Assembly: GCA_016936665.1 (NCBI GenBank)
Contig: JAFGXI010000030.1
Location: 1 to 61,639, forward strand
Source of the DNA: Bacteroidales bacterium
GTDB lineage: Bacteria; Bacteroidota; Bacteroidia; Bacteroidales; JAFGXI01
Length of the DNA stretch: 61,639 bases
Reading direction: 5' to 3'
Part shown: positions 37,993 through 47,489 of the stretch, piece after piece
Numbering within the stretch: the stretch's first letter is position 1
Layout of the letters: each line of letters starts with the position of its first letter
Notes under the pieces: generated by a model
What the model was told of the DNA's origin: nothing
The model's input: only the letters and a program-made list of their open reading frames with translations
The model's database searches: none
Translations under genes and position numbers: made by a program

Positions 37993-38559
37993 TTGCTCGA
38001 ATCAATCGAACATATTGACCAACAGTTGTTTTTATTTCTCAATAGTTTGCACAACAACCTGTTCGACCATTTGATGTTTTGGGTATCTTATAAGTGGACT
38101 TGGATACCATTGTATTTAGGTTTTCTTCTGTTTTGGATTGTTAGCCATAAAAAGCAATCGATTTGGATTATTTTAGGCACTGTAATTTCTATCGCTCTTG
38201 CCGATTTAATATCTGTTCATTTATTTAAAGAGGTTTTCTTAAGATTCAGACCTTGCCATAATCTCGAAATTCAATCAATAGTTCATTTGGTCAATCAACA
38301 TTGTGGCGGGCAATATGGCTTTGTTTCTTCACATGCAGCCAATTCATTTGCTTTTGCCGTTTTCAGTGCACTTGTTTTAAAAAGAAAATGGGTTTGGATT
38401 TCGCTAATGTTTTGGGCTCTATTGGTTTCTTACAGCCGTATCTATTTAGGAGTGCATTATCCTGCCGATATTATAGGAGGAGCAATCTTAGGCAGTTTCA
38501 TAGCTTACCTTGTTTATAAGATTTATCGATTGTTTACGAAAGATAAATGCCGGGAATAA
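37993..38559 (+). CDS. PAP2-superfamily membrane phosphatase
   Basis: 188 residues with five or six membrane segments. All three PAP2 signatures are present: KEVFLRFRP (KxxxxxxRP), SSHAANSFAF (the PSGH-like motif, with Ser for Pro) and SRIYLGVHYPADIIGG (SRxxxxxHxxxD). Such enzymes dephosphorylate undecaprenyl pyrophosphate or phosphatidylglycerophosphate on the outer face. The start is TTG, two bases after the obg stop. The gene overlaps the next by 13 bases, so it is translationally coupled to it. Confidence 0.92.
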   Translation: MLESIEHIDQQLFLFLNSLHNNLFDHLMFWVSYKWTWIPLYLGFLLFWIVSHKKQSIWIILGTVISIALADLISVHLFKEVFLRFRPCHNLEIQSIVHLVNQHCGGQYGFVSSHAANSFAFAVFSALVLKRKWVWISLMFWALLVSYSRIYLGVHYPADIIGGAILGSFIAYLVYKIYRLFTKDKCRE

Positions 38560-40148
38560 CAATTTATCCATCAAGTTTAGGGGAATTGGATTTTAATTCA
38601 ATTCATTCTTTCTTCAAACATTACAATCTTAATGTGTGTGAGGCGTCGAAATATAAAATTGTTCAATTTTCGCCAGAAGCGTACCCTGTTTTAAAATGGC
38701 AATCTGAAGGTTTCTTATTCTTAGTTGAAGGCGATTTGGCTGTTGAAATTGAAGTACTGAAGGTTAAACTCCAACAAATTGCATTTGATTATTTTATTCA
38801 AAAAAATCAAGAAGCATTGCTAACGTTTGTCGAAAATACGGTTGGCGAGTTTTTGGTTTATATCATTAATCTCAACAACGGCGAGCTACTAATATTTAAC
38901 GATTATCTTGGTAGGCTTCCTTTATATTATACTACTGAAAGAGAGAAATTAATTATCAGTCGGGAATATGGCTGGTTAATAGATCAAGCTCGTTTGAAAG
39001 CTTCGGCACTAGATACTGCTATGTTTTTAATGCTGGGTTTTACCATTGGAGAACACACCATGTTCAATTCATGTAAAAAATTACTAGCAGGAAGCGTATT
39101 GCATGCAAATACCTCGGGTGTTTTATCGGTAAATCGAATAGTTATGCATCGCTTCGACAGGTATAATTATAACATTAAGTCAGTTGAAACAGCGGCAAAT
39201 CAGTTAGTAAAATTATTTCTGGAAACGCTAAAAGTAAAAATATCCACGACTACCCAAACCCTTTCGATAAGCGGAGGGCTAGACTCAAGAGCCATTTTAG
39301 CCGGGTTTAATCGTTTAGGGCAAAAGATAAAGTGTAGCTGCTACGAAATTTCCAATGAACCCCATCAAGCCGATGTTCAAGTAAGTTTAAAACTAGCAGA
39401 GCGCTTCAGTGTGCCGATAGATATTCATCGGTTTGTGCCGGCAAGTAAGGACGATGAAGCTTGTTTGTTAGCTATGAAAAAAGCACAGAACTGCTTAGAT
39501 ATGTGTTTTTTAATACCATTTTTTAAAAAAATACCTGCTCAATACGAAGCATTTTGGACGGGCGATGGAGGCGATAAAGTGCTTCCTGATCTGCGACCTT
39601 TACGAAGTATTTTTAGTATGAACGATCTTGTTAATTACATTTATTCGAAACATCATATTTTAAATTATAAAGAAATTGAATCGAAAACGGGCGTTACTAA
39701 ACAAACCCTAAAAAGTTACATTAAGAAACAATTACTACAATACCCCGAAACTAGTTTGCAAGAAAAATATATTCATTTTATTATGATGGAAAGAGCTGCC
39801 AATTGGTTGTTCGAAGGAGAAGATAGAAATCGGTATTTTGTTAAAAGCATTACGCCTTATTATAGTTTGGAATTATACAAATATGCAATGTCTATTCCGA
39901 ACCATCTCAAAAAAGATTTCGAATTATTTACCGCCTTTTTAGATACGCTAGATGCCCGCTTAAATACCATCAGTAATGCCAACTGGGGGATTACTTTGCA
40001 TCAAACTAAAAAACTAAGATGGATTTATTTTAAGCAAAAAATAAAATCTTACTTATCGATTTTTATCACTTTTGAAAACGTTTCGGATATAAATAAACAA
40101 GATTATTTAGAAACTTTTGATCGGGCAACAGTTAATTTCTATAAGTGA
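38547..40148 (+). CDS. Asparagine-synthetase-like ATP-dependent ligase lacking Cys2
   Basis: 533 residues. The N-terminal about 190 resemble a class II glutaminase fold (FLVYIINLNNGELLIFNDYLGRLPLYYTT), but the catalytic Cys2 is Pro (PGIT instead of CGI), so glutamine hydrolysis is unlikely. The C-terminal half has the PP-loop S242GGLDSRA (ATP pyrophosphatase) and a TGDGGDKVLPD motif corresponding to the usual GDGGDE. This combination (dead GAT domain, live PP-loop) is that of the lasso-peptide cyclase McjC and of other amide-forming relatives. Only the families are established; the substrate is unknown. It overlaps the PAP2 gene by 13 bases. The 285 bases after it carry no gene or clear structure, only an inverted repeat at 40411-40443. 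Confidence 0.85.
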   Translation: MPGITIYPSSLGELDFNSIHSFFKHYNLNVCEASKYKIVQFSPEAYPVLKWQSEGFLFLVEGDLAVEIEVLKVKLQQIAFDYFIQKNQEALLTFVENTVGEFLVYIINLNNGELLIFNDYLGRLPLYYTTEREKLIISREYGWLIDQARLKASALDTAMFLMLGFTIGEHTMFNSCKKLLAGSVLHANTSGVLSVNRIVMHRFDRYNYNIKSVETAANQLVKLFLETLKVKISTTTQTLSISGGLDSRAILAGFNRLGQKIKCSCYEISNEPHQADVQVSLKLAERFSVPIDIHRFVPASKDDEACLLAMKKAQNCLDMCFLIPFFKKIPAQYEAFWTGDGGDKVLPDLRPLRSIFSMNDLVNYIYSKHHILNYKEIESKTGVTKQTLKSYIKKQLLQYPETSLQEKYIHFIMMERAANWLFEGEDRNRYFVKSITPYYSLELYKYAMSIPNHLKKDFELFTAFLDTLDARLNTISNANWGITLHQTKKLRWIYFKQKIKSYLSIFITFENVSDINKQDYLETFDRATVNFYK

Positions 40149-40410
40149 AACAGTAATTTACGATATTATTAATTGTGATTAACTCTATAATACATTCGAG
40201 AGATCTTTCGAAGCTAAATAGAGAATTTTAATTGATATAGCTTAGTATCTGAAGAATTGGTCATCAGGGATTTCAATTACACACATTTTGGTATGCAAAC
40301 TCGGATAATATAATTATAAAGCTAATTAGTGAACCCATACAAACTTGGTATTAACAATTTCTATCTTAGTTTTAAATTGGGCTTTAAGTTTAACTCAAGG
40401 TTTTTAGGAA

Positions 40411-40443
40411 AAGTAAATAATTATTTGTAAAAATTATTTACTT
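40411..40443. repeat. Inverted repeat at the end of the small membrane protein gene
   Basis: Perfect 12-bp arms (AAGTAAATAATT / AATTATTTACTT) around ATTTGTAAA, overlapping the minus-strand stop codon of 40434-40889. It could be a weak terminator, but no T run follows. Confidence 0.5.
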
Positions 40444-40889
40444 CCAAATACCGATTTAAAAGTAAGTGCGGCGCCTAAAATAGAAAGTAAAATTAATGCA
40501 AAAGCTAAGTATGATGGTGGCTTTGGACCACTTTCAATATTTGCCGAAACAATTAGAGTAATAATGTAAGTGGTTATTAGCGGAAACGAACTACTAGCAA
40601 AAAATGCCCACCAAGCCCAACGTTCTTTTCTTTTTACACCAAAAGCATTTAATAAAATCATACCGATTCCAATGCCAACATATGAGCTACCTATAATTTT
40701 CATAAAGGCAAGCATAAGAGGAACAATTTGGTCATTAAATTGGTACAGACTCTCATGGTCTGTATGCAAAAATGCGTAGTGGTATGGCATGATGTCGTTT
40801 CTAAAAAAGTACATCAATCCAAATCCAATGGTTACTAAGGCTGTTAAGTACCATAATATTGCACCAATTTTAAATAACTTATCTTTCAT
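40434..40889 (-). CDS. Four-helix membrane protein of unknown function
   Basis: 151 residues with four membrane segments (about 8-30, 51-72, 88-110 and 123-145). No domain is recognised. It begins 11 bases after the stop of the large ABC exporter gene on the same strand, so it is probably co-transcribed and may be an accessory of it (inference). Confidence 0.75.
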   Translation of the reverse strand: MKDKLFKIGAILWYLTALVTIGFGLMYFFRNDIMPYHYAFLHTDHESLYQFNDQIVPLMLAFMKIIGSSYVGIGIGMILLNAFGVKRKERWAWWAFFASSSFPLITTYIITLIVSANIESGPKPPSYLAFALILLSILGAALTFKSVFGSK

Positions 40890-40900
40890 ATTTTTGGAGT

Positions 40901-43900
40901 TTAAATAGATTTTCTTTCAAAAATTGATAATAGTCGTTTCAATACATTGAATCTTAACGTAATATATAAGATTAAAATGGTAATCCAAATAAAAATAGTA
41001 TTGAAAAGCGGTGTAGGAATCTTCAATGTGCCTATAACCTTGTATGGTGCGTAAAGATGTGCTCTACCTACTTTACTTTCTGGGATTTTATAAATCATAT
41101 CCACTTTTTGAATCAAACGGTCATCGACTTCTTTAATGCGAGTTAACTCATTTTTAGCAGTCATCAGTTCATTTAAATTGATGTTGTGATAATCATGTTT
41201 TAACTTTCTTAGTTCATCAGAGCCACCCAAATCTCTCTGTATTTTAGTGATTTTACTATCTAACTGATCGGACAATTTAAATCTTAATTGGGTGAAATGC
41301 GATTTTACTTCGTTCAAATATTCTCTCAGTATTTCGCCATTGGCTTTATTCCATGTTTTAATATCGAAATTCACTTTTTTAGGAAGATGTATTCTCGATT
41401 TATTAGCAAGAATGTTGGTTTCGTTTCTTAAAATTAATATTTTTTCTCGTACTGTTTCTTGCTCTTCAGGCTTATCGAAATTATTATTAGCGAACGTAAT
41501 AATGTTATCTAACTCTGGAATTATTCCATTGTATATATTGAGATATTCACTTATTTTTTGCTCAAGATTATAGGTGTTTTTATCGTATTTGTTATTCATA
41601 AACTGATTGACAGCCAAAGCCTCATAAGCCCATCGGGAGGTCATTAAATCGCCAACAAACGGCACATAAACCTGAGATGCAATACTTTTATGTAATTTAT
41701 CGAAGTTGACAATAACACCACTTAAGAGCAGTTGTGGAACTAATATAAAAGGTATTAAAATGTAAATTGTAACTACGGAGTTGAGAGCAGCTGAAATATT
41801 CAGCCCTAAAATATTAGCAAAAGCCGATGTAGCAAATAATACCATCCAGTAATCGAGGGTTAATCCCTTGATGCCTAAAATTAGATTTCCCACCAAAACG
41901 AAACTTAATGTTTGAACGGCAGATATAAAAAACTGAATTAAAACTTTCGAATTGATATAGCTACCCCTGCTTAGGTTTAAAAATTTTTCTCTTTGTAAAA
42001 TTTTTCGGTCTTTAATTATCTCTTCTGCACTTACTGTTAAACCAAGAAACAAGGCAACAACCACAGCCATAAAAATATAAGCCGGTAGGTTTTCGTTGTA
42101 CATAAACAAATACTCATCGTCGGCAATATATTTAGTGAAATAGCCTAAAATAACGGCTAACACGGGGGCTTCTAAAAAGGTTAAAAGTAAATATTGGCGG
42201 TTGGTAAGCTTCGATTTGATGTCGCGAAGCGAGAATATTTTAAACTGAACAAATGCATTTGGAATTTTAAAGAAGTTGCTCGGTAAGGCCTGTTTTTCCG
42301 GCTCTTCAAGAGGTTTTTCCAATTCTTCTTTATAGAGTTTGTACCATTCTTTAGCATCTGTTTTACGATTCGTGGTAAGTTTACCGTATTCGTCAACAAC
42401 TCTCGATTCCACAATCTGTAGCACTTGTTCCGGATTTACGTTACCGCAAGTTGTACATTCACTCTCGTGAGCATTAACGTAATTCGACGCTCTTTTAAAG
42501 TAGGTGATTGCATCGATCGGGTTGCCGTAATAAATGGGATGGCCACCCTTGTCCATCACAATTAACTTATCGAATAGCTTATAAATATCTGAGCTGGGCT
42601 GATGAATATTGATAATGGCTAGCTTCCCTTTCAAAGTTTGCTCTTTGAGTAAGTCCATAACCATTTCTGAGTCGTTAGAAGATAGACCCGATGTAGGCTC
42701 ATCTACAAATAAAACTGAGGGCTCGCGAATCAACTCTAACGCAATGTTTAAACGTTTACGCTGTCCGCCGGAAATAAATTTATTGAGTGGAGAACCAACT
42801 TTTAAACTTTTAATTTCAATAAGGTCAAGATCGATCAACACCTTGTCAACGGCAGAAATAATCTCTTCCTCGCTGAAATTATTTAAACAAAGCTTGGCAT
42901 TGTAATATAAATTTTGGAAAACGGTCAGCTCTTCGATAAGCAAATCGTCTTGTGGAACAAAGCCTATCACGCCCTCTATTTCTTGAGGTTCTTTATAAAC
43001 ATCGTAACCATTAATTAAAACTTGTCCTTTTTTTGGCGATAAAGTGCCATTGAAGATATTTAATAAGGTCGACTTTCCTGCGCCGGAACCACCCATTACG
43101 CCTATCAACTCACCACCTTCGGCACAGAAATTGAAATTATGCAAACCATTGGTGCTGTTCGGAAAGCTAAACTCCAGATTATAAGCCACAAAACGTATCG
43201 ATTCTTTCGAACTGTCTTGCAAAAATGTTCCGGCAATGTCGCTATAATAAATGGGCGAAATTTTCGGGCTTCGAATAGATGACCCTTTCACTAAGATATG
43301 AGCTCGGTGTGGTGTGATGGGTTGTCCATTTAGAAATAAGTTATCTTCTCCAATATAGCCAAATACGAAAGTGTTAGTACTTTTTATATGTAAAATTACC
43401 AACTCTCCCGATAGGTTTTCGTGGTATCGATGCTTAGCCGTGTGAGCTTCTTTAGGCTCTTTATTTTGATTGATAATCAGAATATTTTCTTTTCCCGGTA
43501 TCGATTCAATATCGTCTGAAAGGATGAGCGATTTACAATCTTCGTATTCTGAAGCCTCAATGTTAAATGTTTCGGCTACTGTATCCAAAAACTCAAGTTC
43601 AGTTTCGTTAATTTCTCCTCCAAAATGAATGAATTCTAAAAGCTGAAGTAAAACGAGAATTTTTTGCTCTTGTCTCAATTCTTCATTAATCTGAGAGCAT
43701 ATTGCTAAAACCTTTACAGAGTTAGACGAGATTCGCTTTCGGCCTTTGTTGCCTTGGTATTTTTCGAAATATTCATCGAACAAGACCATATACTCGTCGG
43801 TTAGGGCTTGACCAAACTGATTTTTTAAAAATGAGGCAACTATATCTCTAGCGCTACCAGTTACGCCTTCGTGATCGAAATGTGCTATTAAAGCGAATAA

Positions 43901-43933
43901 TTGTACTAATGCTTTAAGTATGGATTCACTCAT
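40901..43933 (-). CDS. ABC-2 exporter half-unit with TerB-like and FHA-like N-terminal regions
   Basis: 1010 residues. The N-terminal about 150 resemble a TerB-type helical domain (LVQLFALIAHFDHEGVTGSARDIV). A beta region follows at about 165-250 that looks FHA-like. The ATPase has Walker A MGGSGAGKSTLLN (about 280), the signature ISGGQRKRLNIALEL and Walker B SVLFVDEPTSGLSS. The permease has about five membrane segments (about 600-800) and a final one near 980. A charged helical insert of about 170 residues (about 800-970) precedes the last helix. The NBD-first order and 'DEPTSGL' are typical of ABCG/White-type transporters. The substrate is unknown. Confidence 0.9.
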   Translation of the reverse strand: MSESILKALVQLFALIAHFDHEGVTGSARDIVASFLKNQFGQALTDEYMVLFDEYFEKYQGNKGRKRISSNSVKVLAICSQINEELRQEQKILVLLQLLEFIHFGGEINETELEFLDTVAETFNIEASEYEDCKSLILSDDIESIPGKENILIINQNKEPKEAHTAKHRYHENLSGELVILHIKSTNTFVFGYIGEDNLFLNGQPITPHRAHILVKGSSIRSPKISPIYYSDIAGTFLQDSSKESIRFVAYNLEFSFPNSTNGLHNFNFCAEGGELIGVMGGSGAGKSTLLNIFNGTLSPKKGQVLINGYDVYKEPQEIEGVIGFVPQDDLLIEELTVFQNLYYNAKLCLNNFSEEEIISAVDKVLIDLDLIEIKSLKVGSPLNKFISGGQRKRLNIALELIREPSVLFVDEPTSGLSSNDSEMVMDLLKEQTLKGKLAIINIHQPSSDIYKLFDKLIVMDKGGHPIYYGNPIDAITYFKRASNYVNAHESECTTCGNVNPEQVLQIVESRVVDEYGKLTTNRKTDAKEWYKLYKEELEKPLEEPEKQALPSNFFKIPNAFVQFKIFSLRDIKSKLTNRQYLLLTFLEAPVLAVILGYFTKYIADDEYLFMYNENLPAYIFMAVVVALFLGLTVSAEEIIKDRKILQREKFLNLSRGSYINSKVLIQFFISAVQTLSFVLVGNLILGIKGLTLDYWMVLFATSAFANILGLNISAALNSVVTIYILIPFILVPQLLLSGVIVNFDKLHKSIASQVYVPFVGDLMTSRWAYEALAVNQFMNNKYDKNTYNLEQKISEYLNIYNGIIPELDNIITFANNNFDKPEEQETVREKILILRNETNILANKSRIHLPKKVNFDIKTWNKANGEILREYLNEVKSHFTQLRFKLSDQLDSKITKIQRDLGGSDELRKLKHDYHNINLNELMTAKNELTRIKEVDDRLIQKVDMIYKIPESKVGRAHLYAPYKVIGTLKIPTPLFNTIFIWITILILYITLRFNVLKRLLSIFERKSI

Positions 43934-44026
43934 GTTTTTTTCGGGATATTGACAATTATCAAAAATAAAAAAAATAGGCTATTATTGGGAGGAATAGACA
44001 GTTCTTTTTAAAAATTTCTTAAAGGG

Positions 44027-45058
44027 TTATTGGGCTTTGTTTAGTGCTTTGGTCGATAGTAAACCGCATGCAGCATATATATCTTGTCCTCTCGAGGCTC
44101 TTATGGTTGTTGTTATCCCTTTATCTTTAAGTCTATTTTGAAAGTCTAACAGTCTCTGTTCGTTGGTTGTTTTCAGATCGACGTCTGGAATAGCGTGAAA
44201 GCGGATTAAGTTAACTCTGCATCGAATTCCATTCAGAATGCGAACCAACTCGTCGGCATGTTGCATTGTGTCGTTCAATCCTTCGAACACGATGTACTCA
44301 AAAGAAACGCGACGTTGTCTGTTAAAAGTATAGGCGCGTATTTCGTCCAGTACTTGTTTTAAAGGATAGGCTTTCTGTACGGGCATTAGTTTTTGTCGTT
44401 CTTCTTCAAAAGGAGAATGTAAGCTGATGGCTAAATGAGCATCGCTCTCGTTTAAAAAACGCTTCATAGCCGGAATAACTCCTACCGAAGAAACGGTAAT
44501 TCGCTTGGGACTCCAAGCATAACCCCAGTCAGAAGTTAAAATCTCTAAACTTTTAAGAACCGCATCAACATTATCGAGAGGTTCTCCCATGCCCATATAC
44601 ACAATGTTCGACATTTGCTCAAACTCAGGAATGTTTCTGAATTGATTCAGGATTTCCCCGGCAGTTAAATTGCCTTGCCAACCTTGTTTGCCGGTGGCAC
44701 AAAATAAACAATTCATTTTGCAACCCATTTGTGTCGATACGCAAACAGTATGACGAGGGTCGTCGGGAATCATCGCCGTCTCTATAAAATGGCCTTTGTG
44801 GGTAGGAAATAAATATTTTTTGGTTCCATCGATTGAACTTTGCACCTTGTGGTAGTCGACCAAGCCTAAGACATATTTTGAGTTTAATATTTCTCTAGTT
44901 TTTTTCGATAAATTGCTCATCTCATCAATCTCTCGAATTGTTTTTTTATAAAGCCAATCGCAAATTTGACTGGCATTAAATGCGGGTAATCCAAGTTCGT
45001 TGACGATCTCTTTTATTTCTTGATATGTTTTGCCAAATAAGGCTTCCTTAGATTGCAT
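44027..45058 (-). CDS. rlmN: 23S rRNA (adenine2503-C2)-methyltransferase
   Basis: 343 residues, radical SAM. The CxxxCxxC cluster is GCKMNCLFCATG. Earlier come KKYLFPTHKGHFIETAMIPDDPRHTVCVSTQMGC and GMGEPLDN, and the second catalytic Cys is in RGQDIYAACGLLSTKA near the C-terminus. RlmN methylates A2503 in 23S rRNA and A37 in some tRNAs. A -7 element lies at 45075-45082 (minus strand), about 17 bases upstream. Confidence 0.97.
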   Translation of the reverse strand: MQSKEALFGKTYQEIKEIVNELGLPAFNASQICDWLYKKTIREIDEMSNLSKKTREILNSKYVLGLVDYHKVQSSIDGTKKYLFPTHKGHFIETAMIPDDPRHTVCVSTQMGCKMNCLFCATGKQGWQGNLTAGEILNQFRNIPEFEQMSNIVYMGMGEPLDNVDAVLKSLEILTSDWGYAWSPKRITVSSVGVIPAMKRFLNESDAHLAISLHSPFEEERQKLMPVQKAYPLKQVLDEIRAYTFNRQRRVSFEYIVFEGLNDTMQHADELVRILNGIRCRVNLIRFHAIPDVDLKTTNEQRLLDFQNRLKDKGITTTIRASRGQDIYAACGLLSTKALNKAQ

Positions 45059-45074
45059 GTAAAGTAAATTTTTT

Positions 45075-45082
45075 CAAAGATA
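45075..45082 (-). promoter_or_regulatory. -7 promoter element for rlmN
   Basis: Minus strand reads TATCTTTG about 17 bases upstream of the ATG at 45058. Confidence 0.5.
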
Positions 45083-45166
45083 AGCATTTTGTTAATCAGA
45101 TGTTGAAACAGATATATTTCGATTTTTCACCTTCGATGACCACGAACTTTTTTATTTTTACAAAGT

Positions 45167-46909
45167 ATGAATTCAAACATCGACATACATCTGGTTTTTG
45201 CCAATTATTTTGAGGACCCAATTATTCAGAAGGTAGCATATTCATGCTCTGAAAAGCTTTTCGAAGGACATATATGTGTTTCGATTGACTCGCTTTTAGA
45301 AACACACGAAGACCCGTCTATCGATGCATTGCTAAATAATAAATGGATTGGAAATGCTGACGATTTAACAAAGCCTTTTATAAAAAATGGTGAATGTTTG
45401 TACATGCAACGTTATTATTTATACGAAACTGCAATTCTAGATAAAATTTCGAATCTAATAAGTTCTGAATCTGCAAGCCCATCTACTATACTTAATGATT
45501 TAGTTTTAAATGAGAAGATGAGTTCATGGTTTTCCTCCTCATCTAAAGAACCAGATTGGCAATTAGTGGCAGTTCTAATGGCTTTGCAACATCATTTTTC
45601 AATCATCACTGGAGGCCCGGGTACAGGAAAAACAACAACTATAGCAAAATTATTAGGAATCTTATATTCTATCGACCCTAAATTAAAAATTGCCTTAGCA
45701 GCTCCAACCGGTAAAGCCGCAGTCCGAATAAAAGAGTCGCTTATTGTTGCTGCAAATCAGCTTTCGGGGTTAAATGCCGATGCTCGACAGCATTTCGAAA
45801 GTATTCCATCCACAACGATTCACCGTTTACTTGGGGCAAGAAAGGGAACGCATCGCTTTAAGCATGATGCCACTCAACCTTTGCCTTACGATTGGGTTAT
45901 TGTTGATGAGTCGTCGATGATTGGTGTGAGCTTGATGTCTAAACTTATGGATGCTATTCCCGACGATCGCCATTTGATTCTTTTAGGCGATCAAAACCAG
46001 TTGGCGGCTGTTGAAGCCGGTAGTTTGTTAGGTGATATGTGTATGGCTGAACAAGCTTCTAGAAACAAATTCTCTTTAGCAACTTTAGAATCGATCAATC
46101 AGCTTTCTCCATACAAATTTGATAATTCTTATAGTGCTTCAACGTTCAATATATTAACGGAACACATTGTTGAGTTACAAAAAAGTTATCGTTTCGATAG
46201 CAAAAGTGCTATTGGCATATTAAGTGCAAAAATGCTGAATAATCAGTTGAACATAAACGATTTAATGGATTTGGATTTGATGAACGATAAAGCTATAGTT
46301 TGGAAAAAGACTTATTCTTCAGTTGACTTTAATTTATTTTATCCTTTTTACGAAGCATATATTAAAGCAGAAAAGCCTGAGGAGGCTTTAATTTTGTTTC
46401 AGCAAATACGTGTTTTGTGTCCTACGCACGAAGGTGAATTTAGTGTTGAATATTTTAATGCTTCCATTGAACAATATTTAAAGCAAAGAGGCTTAATTCA
46501 TCCAAATGCATATTTTTATGAGCATCGGCCTGTAATGATTACTCAAAACGATTATCAACTAAATTTATTTAATGGCGACATTGGCATCGTTCGTTATAAC
46601 GATCAAAAACAACTCAAGGTTTATTTCGAGATCGATGGACAAATAAAGCCTATCGATCCGTCTGCTTTGCAGCATTTCGAAACCGTTTTTGCTATGACTA
46701 TTCATAAAAGTCAAGGCTCTGAGTTTGAAAGAGTCGCACTTATCATTCCTCAAGTTAAGGATAGTGCATGGCTGTCTAGGGAGCTGATTTACACTGGGAT
46801 TACAAGAGCGAAAAAACAATTGTTTTTAATGGCAGATGCTTCGGTCTTGCTTCAGGCAAGCCAATTACCAAATCGAAATGTTTCCGGAATTACAAAGCGT
46901 TTAGCGTAA
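45167..46909 (+). CDS. recD: RecD-like helicase (exodeoxyribonuclease V alpha type)
   Basis: 580 residues, an SF1B helicase. Motif I is GGPGTGKTTT (about residue 150), Q/Ia is LAAPTGKAAVRI, motif II is WVIVDESSMIG, motif III is LILLGDQNQLAAVEAGSLLGD, and the C-terminal UvrD-like motif VI is YTGITRAKKQ preceded by AMTIHKSQGSEF. The length and N-domain match RecD1 of RecBCD better than the longer RecD2. recB and recC are not next to it; the complex partners, if present, lie elsewhere. Whether it works alone is not known from the sequence. Confidence 0.9.
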   Translation: MNSNIDIHLVFANYFEDPIIQKVAYSCSEKLFEGHICVSIDSLLETHEDPSIDALLNNKWIGNADDLTKPFIKNGECLYMQRYYLYETAILDKISNLISSESASPSTILNDLVLNEKMSSWFSSSSKEPDWQLVAVLMALQHHFSIITGGPGTGKTTTIAKLLGILYSIDPKLKIALAAPTGKAAVRIKESLIVAANQLSGLNADARQHFESIPSTTIHRLLGARKGTHRFKHDATQPLPYDWVIVDESSMIGVSLMSKLMDAIPDDRHLILLGDQNQLAAVEAGSLLGDMCMAEQASRNKFSLATLESINQLSPYKFDNSYSASTFNILTEHIVELQKSYRFDSKSAIGILSAKMLNNQLNINDLMDLDLMNDKAIVWKKTYSSVDFNLFYPFYEAYIKAEKPEEALILFQQIRVLCPTHEGEFSVEYFNASIEQYLKQRGLIHPNAYFYEHRPVMITQNDYQLNLFNGDIGIVRYNDQKQLKVYFEIDGQIKPIDPSALQHFETVFAMTIHKSQGSEFERVALIIPQVKDSAWLSRELIYTGITRAKKQLFLMADASVLLQASQLPNRNVSGITKRLA

Positions 46910-46923
46910 GTTGCGAAGTTTTT

Positions 46924-47349
46924 TTACTTATAAAGTTGCTTATTAATACGAATTAATGTCTGCAAATTCACAATCCAGTAAATTAAAAATGCTACAATTC
47001 CAGTTAACGAAAGTAAGAGCAACTCAGTTACTCCATAGGATTTTTCCCAAAATACAAATCCAAAAACAACACCCGAAATAAAACAAAGTAGGCTTGTAAA
47101 TAAAACTAGACTCATTCCTAATATTTTCTTTGAGTCGTTATATTTTTGCCAAATAGGGATGGTTATAAAAAATTGAATAGTTATTGCAATAAGCGCAATA
47201 ATTGGAATAATTACTCTGAAAAAACCGTGGTCTGGTTCGCAGAAAGCATTGCCATTACGAAAAATCACATTGAAAATTACTGTTGTTAACAAGACTGCCA
47301 ATATTCCTAAAACAGGTGGAATTATTGTTTCTGAAAATTTAATTTTCAT
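46924..47349 (-). CDS. Four-helix membrane protein of unknown function
   Basis: 141 residues with about four membrane segments (11-31, 46-68, 79-102 and 108-130). No family is recognised. It is convergent with recD (14 bases apart) and divergent from the GH18 gene. Read as a gene on length, topology and the ATG start. Confidence 0.65.
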   Translation of the reverse strand: MKIKFSETIIPPVLGILAVLLTTVIFNVIFRNGNAFCEPDHGFFRVIIPIIALIAITIQFFITIPIWQKYNDSKKILGMSLVLFTSLLCFISGVVFGFVFWEKSYGVTELLLLSLTGIVAFLIYWIVNLQTLIRINKQLYK

Positions 47350-47446
47350 AGTGTTAAGGTTTTGTTATTTGACAAAACGAAAATATTTTGATTTTTTGAA
47401 TATCAGGTCTGTTATAAATGAGACTTTATAATATCGGCATTATTTT

Positions 47447-47454
47447 TATCTTTG
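47447..47454 (+). promoter_or_regulatory. -7 element for the GH18-CUB gene
   Basis: TATCTTTG, 35 bases upstream of the ATG at 47490. Confidence 0.5.
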
Positions 47455-47489
47455 AGTAATCAACCCTCTTGCTAATAAAAAATATTACG

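Noticed and set aside
40149..40433. Possible precursor peptide for a RiPP pathway after the Asn-synthetase-like gene
   Set aside because: Only frames of 14-21 codons are present and none has a leader motif or a Gly/Asp/Glu pattern of a lasso core.
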